From Adineta vaga (taxonomy: Eukaryota > Rotifera): DNA of 64,000 nucleotides. This document shows, in pieces, positions 41,771 to 54,066 of the stretch. Position 1 is the first letter of the stretch, and each line of letters opens with the position of its first letter. The notes beneath the pieces were generated by a model, which worked only from the letters and a program-made list of their open reading frames with translations, had not been told where the DNA came from and made no database searches. Position numbers and translations under genes: made by a program. The stretch lies in contig CP075495.1 of assembly GCA_021613535.1 (NCBI GenBank), positions 1,178,001 through 1,242,000 of the forward strand. Reading direction: 5' to 3'.

Positions 41771-44443
41771 TCAATCTTCTAAAGGTACTTGATATCGATG
41801 AAGACAAATTGAAAATGGTTCAATGGAAAATTTCTTCATCCAAAATTGTTCATTATCAATTGTTTTCAAATTTTCTCTTCTTCGCTTTTTCGAAGAATAT
41901 GATAAAAGAGAAGTTCGACGACGACGACGGCGCTGATTTTTTTTCACACTTTTGTTTTCCAATGAAATATTTTCTTCACTTACTTCGGCTTCTTTTGTTT
42001 CCGTTACACTCATTTCAAATTCATTCTGTTGATCAATAATCTCAGAAATATCATTGATTTCTTTGGGAATATCATTGGGTAGATGTGAACTTTCATTATC
42101 ATTGGATAGAGAATTATCAACAATAGTTTCTTCTTGAGCAGCAGCAGCAGAAGGAGGAGAAGGTTCAACAGATTTGATGGATTCTTGTTCAATATTTACA
42201 TTTGATGTCAATATTTCTTCGGTAGTCTTTGTCACTGGAATATCAATCAATGGTATTTCATCCACTACTTTCTCTTTTTCGACGATTTGATCACCTAATA
42301 GAAAGGATTTATCAGTACTATTCAAAGCATTTCCTATCATATTTTGTTTTGTATGATGTGAGAAAAACTAGAATCGATTTTTTCGAAATAAATTTACTTT
42401 GAGGAGGATCATGTGTGGATACTTGTGTAGTTGGTAAAAGTTCTTTAAGAATAAAATTCCAATGATTTTCTAATTCTTGAATATTAACTAAACGTAACGA
42501 TGAATCATAATCTGTTGATTTATCAGGTTTAAATCTTGTTATTTGTTTCGTTCGACATATCTGTATGAATTCATCAATAGTTGACCATGGAAAATAGATT
42601 GAAACAATATCTTTAATTGCTAAACATGCAATTGTATTATGATCTTTTTCATTAACATTCATTGACGATGTTGTACAATAGGAAAGAATTTCTTTTCCAT
42701 GAAAAATAATCGCTCGACAAAATGAACTACTTGTTTCGTTTTTTCTCGATAAAACATTTTTCTAAACATGAAATTTTTTATTACTATGCAAAATATGAAG
42801 ACACACTTACAGATGAATCATACATGGTATTAATAACTGCTTTTTCTTTATCTGAAATTGAAATGAATACTATCAATACACAAATGTCAATAACAATGAA
42901 TATATGCTATTGTAATCTTTTAGTTCTTTTTCCTTATCTCTTCTCTTATACAGATGGGAAAGTTCTCACATGTAGGAATAAAACCCACTGTTTTGCAATT
43001 GGTAGTTAAAATCGATGTAATTATTATGAACAGAGTATATAAGCTACTACTCGTGAGCGAAGATGAGAAGTCGAATAGAAACGTTCGCCTTTCGCAACTA
43101 CTTCTTATTACTATAAGAATACGCTAAATAGATGAAAACTCGTTTTCATTCTTCACGATAGAGATTTGGATCTAGAGTCTCAACTTATCATGATTCGAAT
43201 TTTACGAAAGATTTAGTAGGAGTTAGAAAGTCAAATGTGTGTTTTTCTTTTGTGTGGATAAAACATGAAGTAGGTCTATAAACAAGCATTTGTCAAGGTG
43301 AGAACGCTAAGCGAACGGAAAGTTTAGAAAGATAAGAAGTTTTGTGCTTTTTTTATGTTTATAACAAAGCCATATTTATCAGCACCTGTTGATCATTTGC
43401 AGGAGATCCTGTAACAAATAAAAGACACACTAACTTTTGCATCTCCGACACATCACACTAGATATACGAGAACATTGATTGAAAGATTTCTATCTTATCG
43501 TTAGTTTTAGCATATCGACTAGAATGAATAACGAAAATCAAGATGAATACCTGCGATAGATTTCTTAGATAACAATGGTGACGATGACGATGATGATGAT
43601 GATGATGAATGAGATGAAAGCCACAAGTGATTCGAATTAGTAAATTGAGCAGTTGAACATAAAAACTGATAAAATTTCGTAAATGAATTCAATGGTATTA
43701 TAGATATTGAATCTAATTTCGAATAATTTAATTGATTACGAATTGAAAGTGTTCCATTCGAATGAAATGAATTGATATAATGCAAAAGTTCTCCTTCATG
43801 AGCTGTCAATGAATATTGAACAACAGGATATTTTGTCATACAATAAGATAAAGTTTCGGACGAAAAACGAGATAATAAATGCAATTTTACCATTTGAGCA
43901 CATAAATATTCTTCTCGACTAGCATGTCTTAAAGAAAAAAGTGGTTTGTCATCATAAGTTGAAAAAATAGATGCGAAAAAGCTTTCTTAAGCATTTCTTA
44001 GCAAAAAATTAACGAGTTTCAATTTTAAATTGATCGTGATATTTGTCCCCTCCTCGAAATGTCTTCATGGAAGTGTTTCAATCATCGTTTTATGTAAAAA
44101 GAAAGAGAGAAAAACAGCACGTTTCCTTGACAATATTAATATTTTTATGATCGACTGAGTACAACTTGCATGAAAAGAAGAGAGAAGAAGAAAAAAAAAC
44201 CCGACAAAAGAAAACTTACCGGAATATAACGGGTAAAAAAACTTTCGAAGGAATAATTTGACGCCATGCAAATTGTCGCAGGCGAGATGTGATATCCATT
44301 GATTTCATATCCAAAAATTTCTCATTAAGACTTTTACAAGTCAATAATAGACGATTATTTACTGGATATTTGGATAATTTTAATCGTTTAGGATTGTGTA
44401 ATAATCCATCGGATTTTATTGATTGATGATGTTCGGACAACAT
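41771..44443 (-). CDS. Unrecognised nuclear protein with Arg/Lys-rich C-terminus
   Basis: Five exons, 44443-44220, 43981-43551, 42851-42811, 42761-42398 and 42333-41771, sum to 1623 nt and give 540 residues with consistent phases. The N-terminal third contains FAWRQIIPSK and, across the first junction, FSLRHASREEYLCAQ. The spacing and the W-R and R-H-x-x-x-E elements faintly recall the PEHE domain of MSL1/KANSL1 chromatin proteins, but I would not name it on this. A poly-Ser run follows ([13 protein letters not shown]), then a folded-looking block with AIIFHGKEILSYC, TIACLAIKDIVSIYFPW and LVNIQELENHW. The acidic linker ends in a strong bipartite nuclear signal (KKNQRRRRRR and KKRRR). The 41-nt third exon is well supported by phase. 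Likely chromatin or transcription related (inference). Confidence 0.6.
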
Positions 44444-47400
44444 TGAGAAGGTTCTTTTATCTAAAACTCGACTATATATTTTTAAGATATAGATGATTTC
44501 ATTCGATGCACTCTTTTTGATGAATCATTTATTAGTCAAATAACAATAAGGGCTTATCAGATAGAAAGAAAAAAACATCGACATGTTTGTTTATGATAGT
44601 AACATTTAGTTGCAAGAATTGAAAAATCGCGTTTTTTTTAAAGGAACATTGTTTTATAATGGTGAATTTTCGATAGTTGTACAATATCGATGAAGATAGA
44701 TCGTTCGGTTATAAATATAATCAAAGCAATAGAAATCGAGAAAACAGTGTTTTTTGAAGTTATTTTACTTACATATAAATATGAAAAAAAAACAACGACG
44801 GAGAGTAATACACACTGAGAAGGACGAATGTCGATAAAAGGAATAAGCAAGTAAATGTATCGTGCATAGAATACAGCGGAAGAAATAGAGAAGGGTTTGT
44901 ATGAAAGCAAGAAGAATAACGTAAAGAAAAAAAAATGGAGAGAAGGAGAATCGTGTATGCCACCATATGCGGATAAAGTGACGAATAAAAGAGAGACAAC
45001 AATTATTTTCCTATATTAGTATGATTACTTTTTTTGCTGACTAAAACAATTCTATTATAATTGATAATAATTTTTTTTAAACCAAATGTCATTTTCATGG
45101 ACGAGTTAACAACAAGCAAGAGAAAGGGATGTAAAAATAAAATAATGTTCTCACATAAATATTTACTTGAAAAGACATCTGACATGCTTGTAGTTCGATT
45201 AAAAGTAAAAGGAAAAAGAAAAAGAAACAAGCATACGTATACCCCCGTTGTCATAGCATCTTATTCTATTTAGACACGTTTCTCCTTCAAGGCTACAGCA
45301 AACAATGCATACGATAGACGATGTAATAAATATATCCATCAAGAATCAATGTTATCTTTCGTCATAGAATTATTTGCACCTGACAAACAAAAAAAACCAT
45401 CAAACTTTGTATGCTTCTTATCGGCTATAGGAAAAGTCATAAATAATTTCATGGTAAATATTCGTGATTTATAGTGGGCGTAGAAAATATACCATGCGTA
45501 GGTTTGAACTTATTACACTTCATTTAAACTCACTAAAATATCCATGTTTTTTCTTTATGTAGATTATAACTAAATACTTTGAGAGATTGATTTTGTGTAC
45601 CATTTGACCTCGGAGACTCGAAAAGTCTTAATACTATTTGCAGGGTATATAGAAACATTAGCAAACGAGTAATAATGTACAAAATAGGCAGCTTGGCTGT
45701 CAGTCGTGCTAATGTGGGTCTTGACAATATTAAGAATGCGTACGTTTCAACAAAATATGATGATCTATGCGAAATGTATACTTTATAGTTATATCAATTG
45801 TCATAATTCAAGAAACTAGATAATTCTACTACAATGGATTTATTTCAGTTTCATCTATAATAATTCTTCAATGATTCACGTATTTCCACGTAATTTATAG
45901 ATAGTAATTAGTTTTTCACTTTGCATTCTTATTCATGTTTTTAAGTGCAAATGAAAAATTGCAATAACTTTCTAAATAATTGTTATCGTCACATCATATA
46001 ATAAACTACGTCAAGAAAGATTTCACCTATGAAATAAATTCTCATTGTTTTCTTTTTCTATTTCTTATGTTCTTAATTTTGAAAAGTGACAAGCGTAATA
46101 GATGATTTTCTTGTCATTAACTGACAGATATTCCCGTCAAATATGAACTGATTTCTAAGAATAGTATCGCTTTTTTATGCAAAGTACTGAATTATATCTC
46201 TCGTATTTCATTAAAAATGCACTACACAGAAGGCAGAACTAAGAAACCATCTCCATGGCAACTAGTTGTATTTAAAATTTTGATGTTTTTTTTTAAACAT
46301 CGTTGTTAGCGATCGATTATATCTATCTGTATATATTCTTTGATTCTCGTTCATATCTATATTGACGAACCATATTCTATTATATTGTTCATAGCATATA
46401 TACAGCGAAAAAATGAGACTAGTTCGGAAATGAAAATATATTCAGTCAATGCAAAACTAAGTAAATAAAATATACTTTAGAAACTCAAAATCATCCCATC
46501 TACCTACCATATTTTCTCTCGATGACTGATCTATATTCAAAAATATGTCAATCTGTTTACGGTCATAATTATGAAATAATACGATGCGCTTTTTCTTCGT
46601 TCTTTTTCCTCACCTATATGTGAAGCAATTACTACAGGCAAAATAGATTTAGGTCAGAAAAATCTTTTGCGTTGCCGAATTGATAGTATCCTTGGAAATA
46701 CAGTACCCAGATTATGAATCTATAAAGAAAGATTTCATCGCCTCGAACGACTTTCATTATAATTTGAAATATTTCTGTATGAATTCAAGAAGATTGTATG
46801 AGTAGCCTTCGGTAGTTTATTGTCTGGCTTATTCTCATTTGCAAACGCATCTGATTTCAGATTTACAAGAAGCGATGTTTTTCTTATCTGATATTGCTAT
46901 CTTCAAGTGTAAGGAAGAATAAAAGAGAAAATGACAATATAGTTAGAGTCGGTAAATGGATAGACATCCTCTCATTTATTAACAGCTCTGAAACTTTACA
47001 CTGGTATCAGATTGGTCGATCTATCTATACGCTTGTTCTAGTTCAAGTCAACTTTTCCAACTATGATTATGTGACAATTCTGACTTCGTTAAGTACAAAA
47101 CTAATATTTGTCATTTAAGTATCATTCGGTGGAATCATCGGATAAGTCTTAAATATAAGAGCGGCGAACAGAAATAAAAGAGGATAAGTACTGAATATAT
47201 TATGGTACTTACAAAAATGAAAGTAAGATAGTGTAGCATACGATTAACAAGATGCATCAGGAATGATAAGCGCGTGTTCTTTTTATGGCATAAGCTTCAG
47301 TGCAAATAGGAAGAAAGAAAAGCGGAGGAAGGGAAAAAGAAGTATATGTCACGAACAAATATCGTGGTCTAAAAAGAAAAGAGGAAGTGTGGAATCATTT

Positions 47401-49636
47401 GGATTATTACAGGCCAGCCTTTATCATCAGAATATTTTAGCACGATTTGTTTTTCTGATTATTTAAAATATGATATATTCACGTCAAGCACATATAGTCG
47501 TAAATCATCGCGAACGACTATTGTACACATAACTTGAGTAATTTACAGCAAAATATATAAATTATCGCTGAAAACAGCTAAAAGTACAAATATTATTTAC
47601 GAGCCTTCATTTCGTTCTTTTCCACACATAATCTGCATGTACTCAATGTAGCTGCTATTCTTTAGCTTATATTATATCTCAACTATGCAGAATAATATGT
47701 ATTTTTCTTCGCTGAAAAGAAGGTCATGTGAAAAAAACGTTTGTGTCAGGGTCAAAGGTCAAAAAAACATTTTCTTCAAAAGCACCTTTTAAGATTGAAA
47801 AGCGGCAGAAGGATGAGAGTGAAATAATAATGGGGAAGGGGCCATAGGGAATGATTAAAGGTCATGCAACATAAAGATGTTGTGCCATGTATCTCATCAA
47901 TATTTTCTGACGAAGCAAAAATCGAAGGTCATAAAGTTGAGTCAAGATGTCGTTTGGTATTTCTAGTACGATTCGACTTAGGCGAACTTAAATATAGATT
48001 ATTAGTAACTCATTGTAATGTGGTATTTATATTTGTTTAACATGTAGAAAAAATTCTCTAATCCGTTGGATCATAGTTAGTTTCAAGCAAAATGAATAAT
48101 AATCGCCTAGGGTAACTTAATATGATAAATGTGCATCATTCTCTGAGTGAGAGGAATTGAAATTCTAATGAAATATGTGGAAGATTCTGAGTTACGATCT
48201 ATTTATTTATATATAATGATACATTGCTACTCTCAGGACGCGACAAGTCAAACCTTTTCTTGATTCGAATTTTTCCTAAGCCGTTTTTTGAAATCCAATG
48301 TCGAGCAGATCCGGTTTTTCTTATCAATCTAGAAGTTAGTTCACGAGCAGGGTATCATTTGATATATATATATAGGTCGATAGATGTACTCAACTCAGTA
48401 GCGTCGACTACAGAGAATAAATAAGGAGCTATACGAATGTGTCATAAATGAATAAATAGCAAGAAAGCTAACAAGGAACCGTACACTTTTTAGCGATGTA
48501 TGTTGTATAAGAATATCTATACATCTCATATGTATATTCTAAGAAATGCTCGTTAATTTCACTCAGTGTTTATAGAAAAAGTATTATTACACTTAAGTTT
48601 GAGAAATACAACTGAGGAGGAAGTTTTATATAGAAACGTTGCGAATGATATTATGAGACCACTTAGAGTTGTCAGTCATTGCTGAAAAATTTCCGGATGA
48701 TGTTATAATACATATATATTTCTACGAATCCTGCTGTGAGTACACAGTACTGCATTAGCATTAATGTGCCTCGGACCGGCTGAAGCTTTTATTCTTAACG
48801 TTCAAATGGAAATTATTTTCACTGAGAAGTCGAATCGTTTGAAACTTTCTTGAAACGTTACATTTCTCATTTATTGGACTTGGCGTAATTAATAGATGGT
48901 CATCAGATATCCGATACTTATATAATATTTTTTAGGATGTCTTGCACTCAATGGCGCAACCAGGGTAGAGACAAATGGACAATTGGCCATTACATTTTGA
49001 GCTTTGCCCATTCAAATTTTACTTCTTAAAATTGATATATGGGTTCATCAGTTCGATAGCAGCTATATTTTTTCCTCTTGATTTTGATATTTGATTTAAA
49101 GCATAAATGTTGCAAAACATAAAAAATATGCCAATAATCATTCGACTTTAGCCTGAGATTTCTGTACAATACAGTTTCATTAAAAGAACTTTATCCCGTT
49201 TCATTACGATTCTGCTTATTGAGCATTTTTTGCATATTGATAAAACAATTTCGACCCATCGTCTCTTTCTTACCTAAGTGATATCTGCTCGACGCATTAC
49301 CCTCCTTTCAGTAGATGGAATAAATTACCCATTAAAGTGCGAATACAGTGTAAGCTACAGAAGATAAAATTTTGTTTACAGCTGTAGGTTGAGGATAACA
49401 AAGACAACCATGCGGCAAATTTGCTATGCATGGGCGGATTTAGCTGTTCGACGAGCTGGCAACCATCATTCACTCCTGAATATTTCCCACTGTTTTCTCA
49501 TGAAAAACGAAAAAGAAGGATTGTACTTTTGAAAATAATTTTTTTGTATAAACGAAGACCTGTTATGGTCAAAGATATGGGAGAATATATGAAGTGGTTT
49601 TCTGAAATTGGAAACGAGCGCTATTTGTCAATAATA
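44444..49636. other. Gene-poor region
   Basis: About 5.2 kb with no supported gene on either strand; open frames are short and unlike protein. It contains the 5' flank of the nuclear-protein gene, a cluster of AGGTCA half-sites at 47721-47931 (listed separately), and two short strings that look like worn transposon ends (GGCGCAACCAGGG near 48953, GGGCGGATTTAGC near 49433). Base composition is less AT-skewed than in other gaps, for example around 47800-47850. Confidence 0.5.
47721..47931. promoter_or_regulatory. Cluster of AGGTCA nuclear-receptor half-sites with a perfect DR1
   Basis: AGGTCA occurs at 47721-47726, 47756-47761, 47859-47864 and 47926-47931. GGGTCA at 47749-47754 stands one base before the second of these, giving the direct repeat GGGTCA-A-AGGTCA (DR1), the classic RXR/HNF4/COUP-TF-type element. 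All five half-sites are in the same orientation within 211 bp of a gene-poor region. This could be an enhancer bound by nuclear receptors; binding is inferred from the motif only. Confidence 0.35.
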
Positions 49637-49765
49637 TTAGATTGGCAACAAAGTTCTTGCGTTTTTTCTAATTTTCTAAAACATTCCTGAAAGTTCCAGA
49701 AGTTTCAATACTGAGAGTATATAGAGAGAGTTTGAATATTTTTCAGATGATAATAAACCATCAAT

Positions 49766-50567
49766 ATGGACGTTGACCACGGATTGAAAATGAATATTTC
49801 TCCTAGAGAGATTCGAGTGCTTTTGTTTCACGAATTCCGTCTGGCTCGCAAAGCATCGAAAGCAGCCAACAACATATGTAGCACGATGGGTGAAAATGTA
49901 AACCACTTAAAGCAACTTATCGAACGAGATCCTCGCCTGACTTCACGGTGCTTAGCAGACCAGCGTGGATGCGCTCACATTGTGATGGAAAAACAGCTGG
50001 GCGAATTAGGCGAAATATGAAGTTGAGATACCTCATGAGTTATCATCACGTCAGATTTAATGCATGGCTGATGGTTGTATAGATTTCATGACATCTCACC
50101 GCAACTATCAATGGCTCGACGATCTTACTACTGGCGATGAGAAGTAGATGTTGTTTGTTAATCACACGCACAGACATCAGTGGCTAAGTCATGGCCAAAC
50201 AGGCTTAGCAACGCCTAAGACTGACCTACACCCCAAGAAGGTCATGCTTAGTGTTTGGTGGGGTGTCGATGGAATTTTTCATTGGGAAATTCTTCTAAAT
50301 GTTTGTACCATCACTACCGATCTCTACTGTCGACCATTGGATAGGGTTGCCGAAAAATTCAAGGAAAAGCAGAATCGAATTTATTTTTTGCATGACAATG
50401 CAAGACCCATGTTACAAAGACTACCTACGAAAAAATATTGCTCTTTCTCGTCACTTTCATGAGAAAAAGTTCGACGACAAGAACGATGTGAGAAGTCCCA
50501 AGATTTCTACGAACGTGGGAATCTATCTCTGCCAGAGCGTTGGCGAGAAGTCATAGATAGTAGTGGT
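49766..50567 (+). pseudogene. Mariner transposase remnant
   Basis: Frame-broken transposase inside the mariner element. The first segment, 49766-50020, runs to a stop after GELGEI. The next segments, 50148-50462 (VNHTHRHQW, HPKKVMLSVWWG, NRIYFLHDNARP) and 50460-50567 (EKKFDDKNDV, then CCAGAGCGTTGGCG encoding the LPERW block), are in other frames. The aspartates expected in GDEK and HDNARP can be found but not in one frame. A deletion of about 35 codons lies between STMGENV and NHLKQLIE. Decay is old enough to give several independent lesions. Confidence 0.8.
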
Positions 50568-51033
50568 TAGTGGCGTAATCAGACATTGTCGGGTGAGTGG
50601 GCGTCGCCCTATCAGTTTTTCGAAGATCGTATAAGTTGATGCACATATTTTATCTATTTTTATTCAGAACAAATGATTACTTATGTGATATCGTTTTATT
50701 TTATAAGTTCATAAGGAAATGAATCGTTGATGACATCAAATTTATCAACTACGATTAGTCAAGTATATTGTCCTCTTTTTTAACGGACAGGGGTTTTCGG
50801 AAAGTTGAAAAGTTCGAGGTCGAGCGTCGATTAATTTTGCGAAATGTTTTGAAAAACTTGAAAAAATATTGACGCATTTTTAGCAGTTCTTTGGCTTTTT
50901 TAAAGATTTCTTTCAGTGTTCTAGAAAACACTTTGCTTATTGTGTAGGCATATATTATTCTAAAAATTCGCTTCTTAAAAACTACCGATGAGCGGACGGC
51001 GCCTACTCGTACCCTACCATGGTTACGCCCCTA
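50568..51033. mobile_element. hAT-type MITE nested in the mariner
   Basis: A 466-bp non-coding insertion. The ends are TAGTGGCGTAATCA (left) and TAGGGGCGTAACCA (reverse complement of the right end). The similarity continues inwards for about 45 bp as imperfect inverted repeats (GGGTGAGTGGGCGTCGCCCT against GGGTACGAGTAGGCGCCGTC). The insertion is flanked by GTAGTGGT at 50560-50567 and GTAGTGAT at 51034-51041, an 8-bp target duplication with one later change. End sequence and 8-bp duplication point to the hAT superfamily. No transposase is encoded. Confidence 0.8.
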
Positions 51034-51133
51034 GTAGTGATGCTTATATCACTGAAAGCTAGTTGTAATATTGAAATGAACCAATAAAAATAAAAGTTTT
51101 GAAAAAGACGCAAAAACTTTGTTGCCAACCTAG

Positions 51134-51714
51134 TATTAAGGTAAAAGATATAGATACAGAGTTAGAAAAAAGAGCAGAGCGCAACCTGAGGGTATGTACA
51201 CAATCAATTTTTTCTATATGATTATAGCTCCGCAAATTCAAACTAATCAGTCAACCTAATATACAAAACGTGTTTTATTTATTTTAGGTTCTCTTAAGTT
51301 CCATTTTCATTCATTCTGACATATCAAGTGAATGAACAGTGAGTATTTAATTGTAAAACTTGTTCTTTTCTTTTAGATTTATTTTAAATATGCGTACGAT
51401 ACTAATATAGAAGATCGGGGAAAACATACTACCGTATACGGAGAACGTATTTNNNNNNNNNNNNNNNNNNNNNNNTTGTTAATCTAGGTAGCTTAATTCA
51501 TCCACTTGTCTACACGCTGAAGTAATATCAGTTTTGCGGATTAAAATGAAAATACATTAAAGTTTTCATGTGTAAAGAAACTATTGTAGTGTTGCAGAAA
51601 AAACCCTTGCTAAAATGCACTTAGATATTGACCAGTATTTGTTTCTTTCACTACTGAATTAAACATTTACGAGACGAATTTGTTCTTGTGAATATATTGA
51701 AACTCTAATGTACG
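51134..51714. other. Gap between the mariner and tRNA-Asp, including assembly gap
   Basis: No gene seen. 51453-51475 are 23 N, so something may be hidden or mis-joined here. Confidence 0.5.
51453..51475. other. Assembly gap (23 N)
   Basis: Run of 23 undefined bases. Sequence continuity across this point is not proven by the window. Confidence 0.99.
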
Positions 51715-51786
51715 TCCGCGGTAGTATAGTGGTGAGTATCCCCGCCTGTCACGCGGGAAACCGGGGTTCGATTCCCCGCCGCGGAG
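51715..51786 (+). tRNA. tRNA-Asp (anticodon GTC)
   Basis: A 72-nt cloverleaf. The acceptor stem TCCGCGG pairs with CCGCGGA, with discriminator G at 51786. The D-arm contains TAGTATAGTGG (A box). The anticodon arm CCCGC-CTGTCAC-GCGGG has anticodon GTC. The T-arm CGGGG-TTCGATT-CCCCG contains the B box GGTTCGATTCC. No intron and no encoded CCA, as in eukaryotes. It closely matches other animal tRNA-Asp genes. A run of ten T at 51792-51801 serves as the Pol III terminator. Confidence 0.98.
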
Positions 51787-51791
51787 TAAAA

Positions 51792-51801
51792 TTTTTTTTT
51801 T
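51792..51801 (+). terminator. Pol III oligo-T terminator of tRNA-Asp
   Basis: Ten consecutive T residues starting five bases after the mature tRNA 3' end, the standard RNA polymerase III stop signal. Confidence 0.85.
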
Positions 51802-52378
51802 CGACTTTTATTTTTGAAACGAAGCATATACATACTTACGCAACTATACTTTCTCTTATCAATTTATGCGCTGACGTCATCATGTGAAAAATAACTTTAT
51901 CGACACAAATATTTTCTTCTGTTTTTATGTCCTCCAAACGAAAACAAACATCAGTTTGAAAGACTTTTGACTATTCGAAAGTCCACATATAAAAGATAAT
52001 TTTTCTCTTTTTTTCATAACACTTATTTGATTGATAATCATACAATAATTGTAATGCAAACTATAGCACTGATGTGGATGATTCTTATTGTTCGCTTGAT
52101 TTGATACTTAAAATTGAAAGAAATAAAATAATAAGACAGACAATTAGTTTTCAATAACTTCAATTCGATATTATGCAAATACTTTGTTAATACAATCGTA
52201 GGTATTTCACACAATATTTTTCTTTTGAATTGTCAATATATTTCCTAATTATATTCGAAATTTGACTTAATAAATATTATCCAAAAAAAAAGCAAATTAA
52301 TTCTTTTTCAAAATAAAAATAAAATCTGTCACACGTCGGAAGTTTCAAAAAGAAAATAAGACAAAGAATTAATGAAAT
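51802..52378. other. Gap between tRNA-Asp and the ZIP gene
   Basis: AT-rich 3' flank of the zinc transporter. No feature recognised. Confidence 0.5.
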
Positions 52379-53495
52379 CTATCCTATATAAAGAACAACA
52401 AAATATATAATTGAAAGTCCAATAATAACACCAATCAATTGTCGAAATGAATTTCTAGAAAGAGAAATTTCGAAAAAAAAAATAGTTATAAACCTAAAAT
52501 AAACTACATACTTGAGATCATTTTGTTTCAATAGATCTGGTACTGTTTTAACGAGAGCTACATAAAGAAAACCACCACTCGTGAATGGTAATACCCATAA
52601 CGTACCTAAAAGAAAAGAAAGTAAAAGAAAAACAAAACGAAATTATTATTTACTATGACTTGAACTGGAATAATAAAGTGCCATAGTTGCACCTAAAACT
52701 CCTCCTAAACCAGTGACAAGCTGAGCTTTCGTTGCTTCCCAACGATCAAAACCTGATCGTAAAAGTATAGCGAAATCACCCATTTCATGTGGAATTTCAT
52801 GAATTACGATTCCAGCAAGTGTTGTCATGCCAACTAACGAACTAACAGCAAAACCTCCACCAATCGCTGCACCATGTGTTAAATTGTCAATAAAATTTGC
52901 TAATAAATTTAAATAACCCGTTGTCTAAAAATTGATTTTAATAAAAATGAATTTTAGTTTTTTTTTTCTACAAGTGTCTTTACCTTGATTTTTCTTTCTG
53001 TCGAAATAATATTCTAAAAAGAATCATTTTTTTTTGTAGAATTTTTGTTGTTTTTTGAAAATTTATTTCTACCGTTGATGATTGATCTGATTTAATTTTA
53101 TTATGAGAAGAATTTTCTTCTTCATCATCGTCGGTGTCATCTTCCGGAAATATCTGTTCAATTAGAAAAAAAACAAATAGACCACCAATTGTCCAAAGAC
53201 CAATTTGAATTGTTGATGCATGTGGATGAGCAAATGCTTCTGGTAATAAATGAAGAAAAACATCAGCTAGTTGACTACCAACTGCAACACTTAATAACAA
53301 TTCCAAATAAGGTTTATCTTCTATTTAAACAAAAAAGCAAAATAAAGAAAATCAATATGTTCAATTTAACAAACTTTTTGTTTCTTCATTTGGAACAACA
53401 AAAATTGGTAGAAGACCAATACAACCAACAAGAATTGCTCCAAAAATTGCATTCACCCATGTTTGAAGAGAATAACTGATTAATTCTAATGTCAT
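52379..53495 (-). CDS. ZIP-family zinc transporter (ZIP13/ZIP7-like)
   Basis: Five exons, 53495-53375, 53320-53073, 52924-52654, 52605-52512 and 52454-52379, sum to 810 nt and give 269 residues. Diagnostic blocks: VFLHLLPEAFAH in exon 2, GYLNLLANFIDNLTHG (126-141) and VIHEIPHEMGDFAILLRSGFD (from 163), which carry the metal-binding His/Asp/Glu of helices 4 and 5 (H140, H165, E166, H169), and LPFTSGGFLYVALV near the end. The acidic loop EDDTDDDEEENSSHN lies between helices 3 and 4. HEIPHE followed by MGDFAILLRSG is typical of the LIV-1 group close to SLC39A13/A7, which release zinc from the ER/Golgi or vesicles into the cytosol. It is short for that group because the N-terminal extension is minimal. 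All exon phases agree. Confidence 0.9.
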
Positions 53496-53799
53496 GACGT
53501 TAGATATAACACAACGTTTATCTCTAACTAATAATATCCTTCATATTTTTTCTTCTTATAAGGCGCATGATGTGCTTTTTCTTCTTCTTCTTCTTCTTCT
53601 AATAGAAAGCAAAACAACGAAGAACAGAGCAATGCTTATGGATTCTTTTTTCCTAGCGACGAAGCATACGTTAATGATTCATTCTCATTTGCCCTTTCAC
53701 CGTGCTAAGAAAAGAGTATATGATAAACAGATTTCCCATGTATAGATATTTTTCCCATCAGAAAAAAAACATTGATAATGTACTTATCATAGAATCAGT

Positions 53800-54066
53800 T
53801 TATTTTTGTGAAGTAAGAAATGATCCATCGAATGCAGTGATTTTAAAACCACGTAAAAGAAAAAATATGAAAACATCAAAAATTAGAATAAAATAGGGTA
53901 AAAGTACAAGAATAATCTCTCCGAATGTTGCTCGATGTTGTACAAATGAGATTTGTCGTGGAACTAATGATGGACGAATCGATGATGTTCGTCGATTATC
54001 ATTTTCTTCGGTATTTTCTTCAATGAAACTTTGAAATGCATCATTATTTGTTGTTGGTGAAGACAT
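53800..54066 (-). CDS. Unrecognised small single-pass membrane protein
   Basis: 88 residues from ATG 54066-54064; two further in-frame ATGs lie 6 and 15 bases upstream. The N-terminal half is polar and acidic (MSSPTTNNDAFQSFIEENTE), then basic (RRTSSIRPSLVPRQ). One membrane helix follows (IILVLLPYFILIFDVFIFFLL) with a short tail. The composition is protein-like and the helix is well formed, but there is no recognised family, and an intron-containing extension is possible. It lies upstream of the ZIP gene on the same strand, about 300 bp away. Confidence 0.4.
   Translation of the reverse strand: MSSPTTNNDAFQSFIEENTEENDNRRTSSIRPSLVPRQISFVQHRATFGEIILVLLPYFILIFDVFIFFLLRGFKITAFDGSFLTSQK

Larger units (their letters stand above)
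49637..51133 (+). mobile_element. Mariner-family transposon, inactive
   Basis: The element is bounded by inverted repeats TTAGATTGGCAACAAAGT (left, from 49637) and CTAGGTTGGCAACAAAGT (reverse complement of the right end, 51133), with further matching bases to TTGCG and a TA target duplication on each side (49635-49636, 51134-51135). The inside carries the remains of a mariner transposase on the plus strand: a helix-turn-helix start (LLFHEFRLARKAS) from about 49790, then HLKQLIERDPRLTSRCLA, TGDEK-like DNA near 50130-50145, MLSVWWGVDG and FLHDNARP. There are several frameshifts and stops, and an internal deletion joins the two helix-turn-helix parts. The 1497-bp length is explained by a nested insertion at 50568-51033. 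The element cannot make its own transposase. Confidence 0.88.

Noticed and set aside
48953-49450. Strings resembling hAT transposon ends (GGCGCAACCAGGG and GGGCGGATTTAGC)
   Set aside because: They are not inverted copies of each other and I found no 8-bp target duplication.
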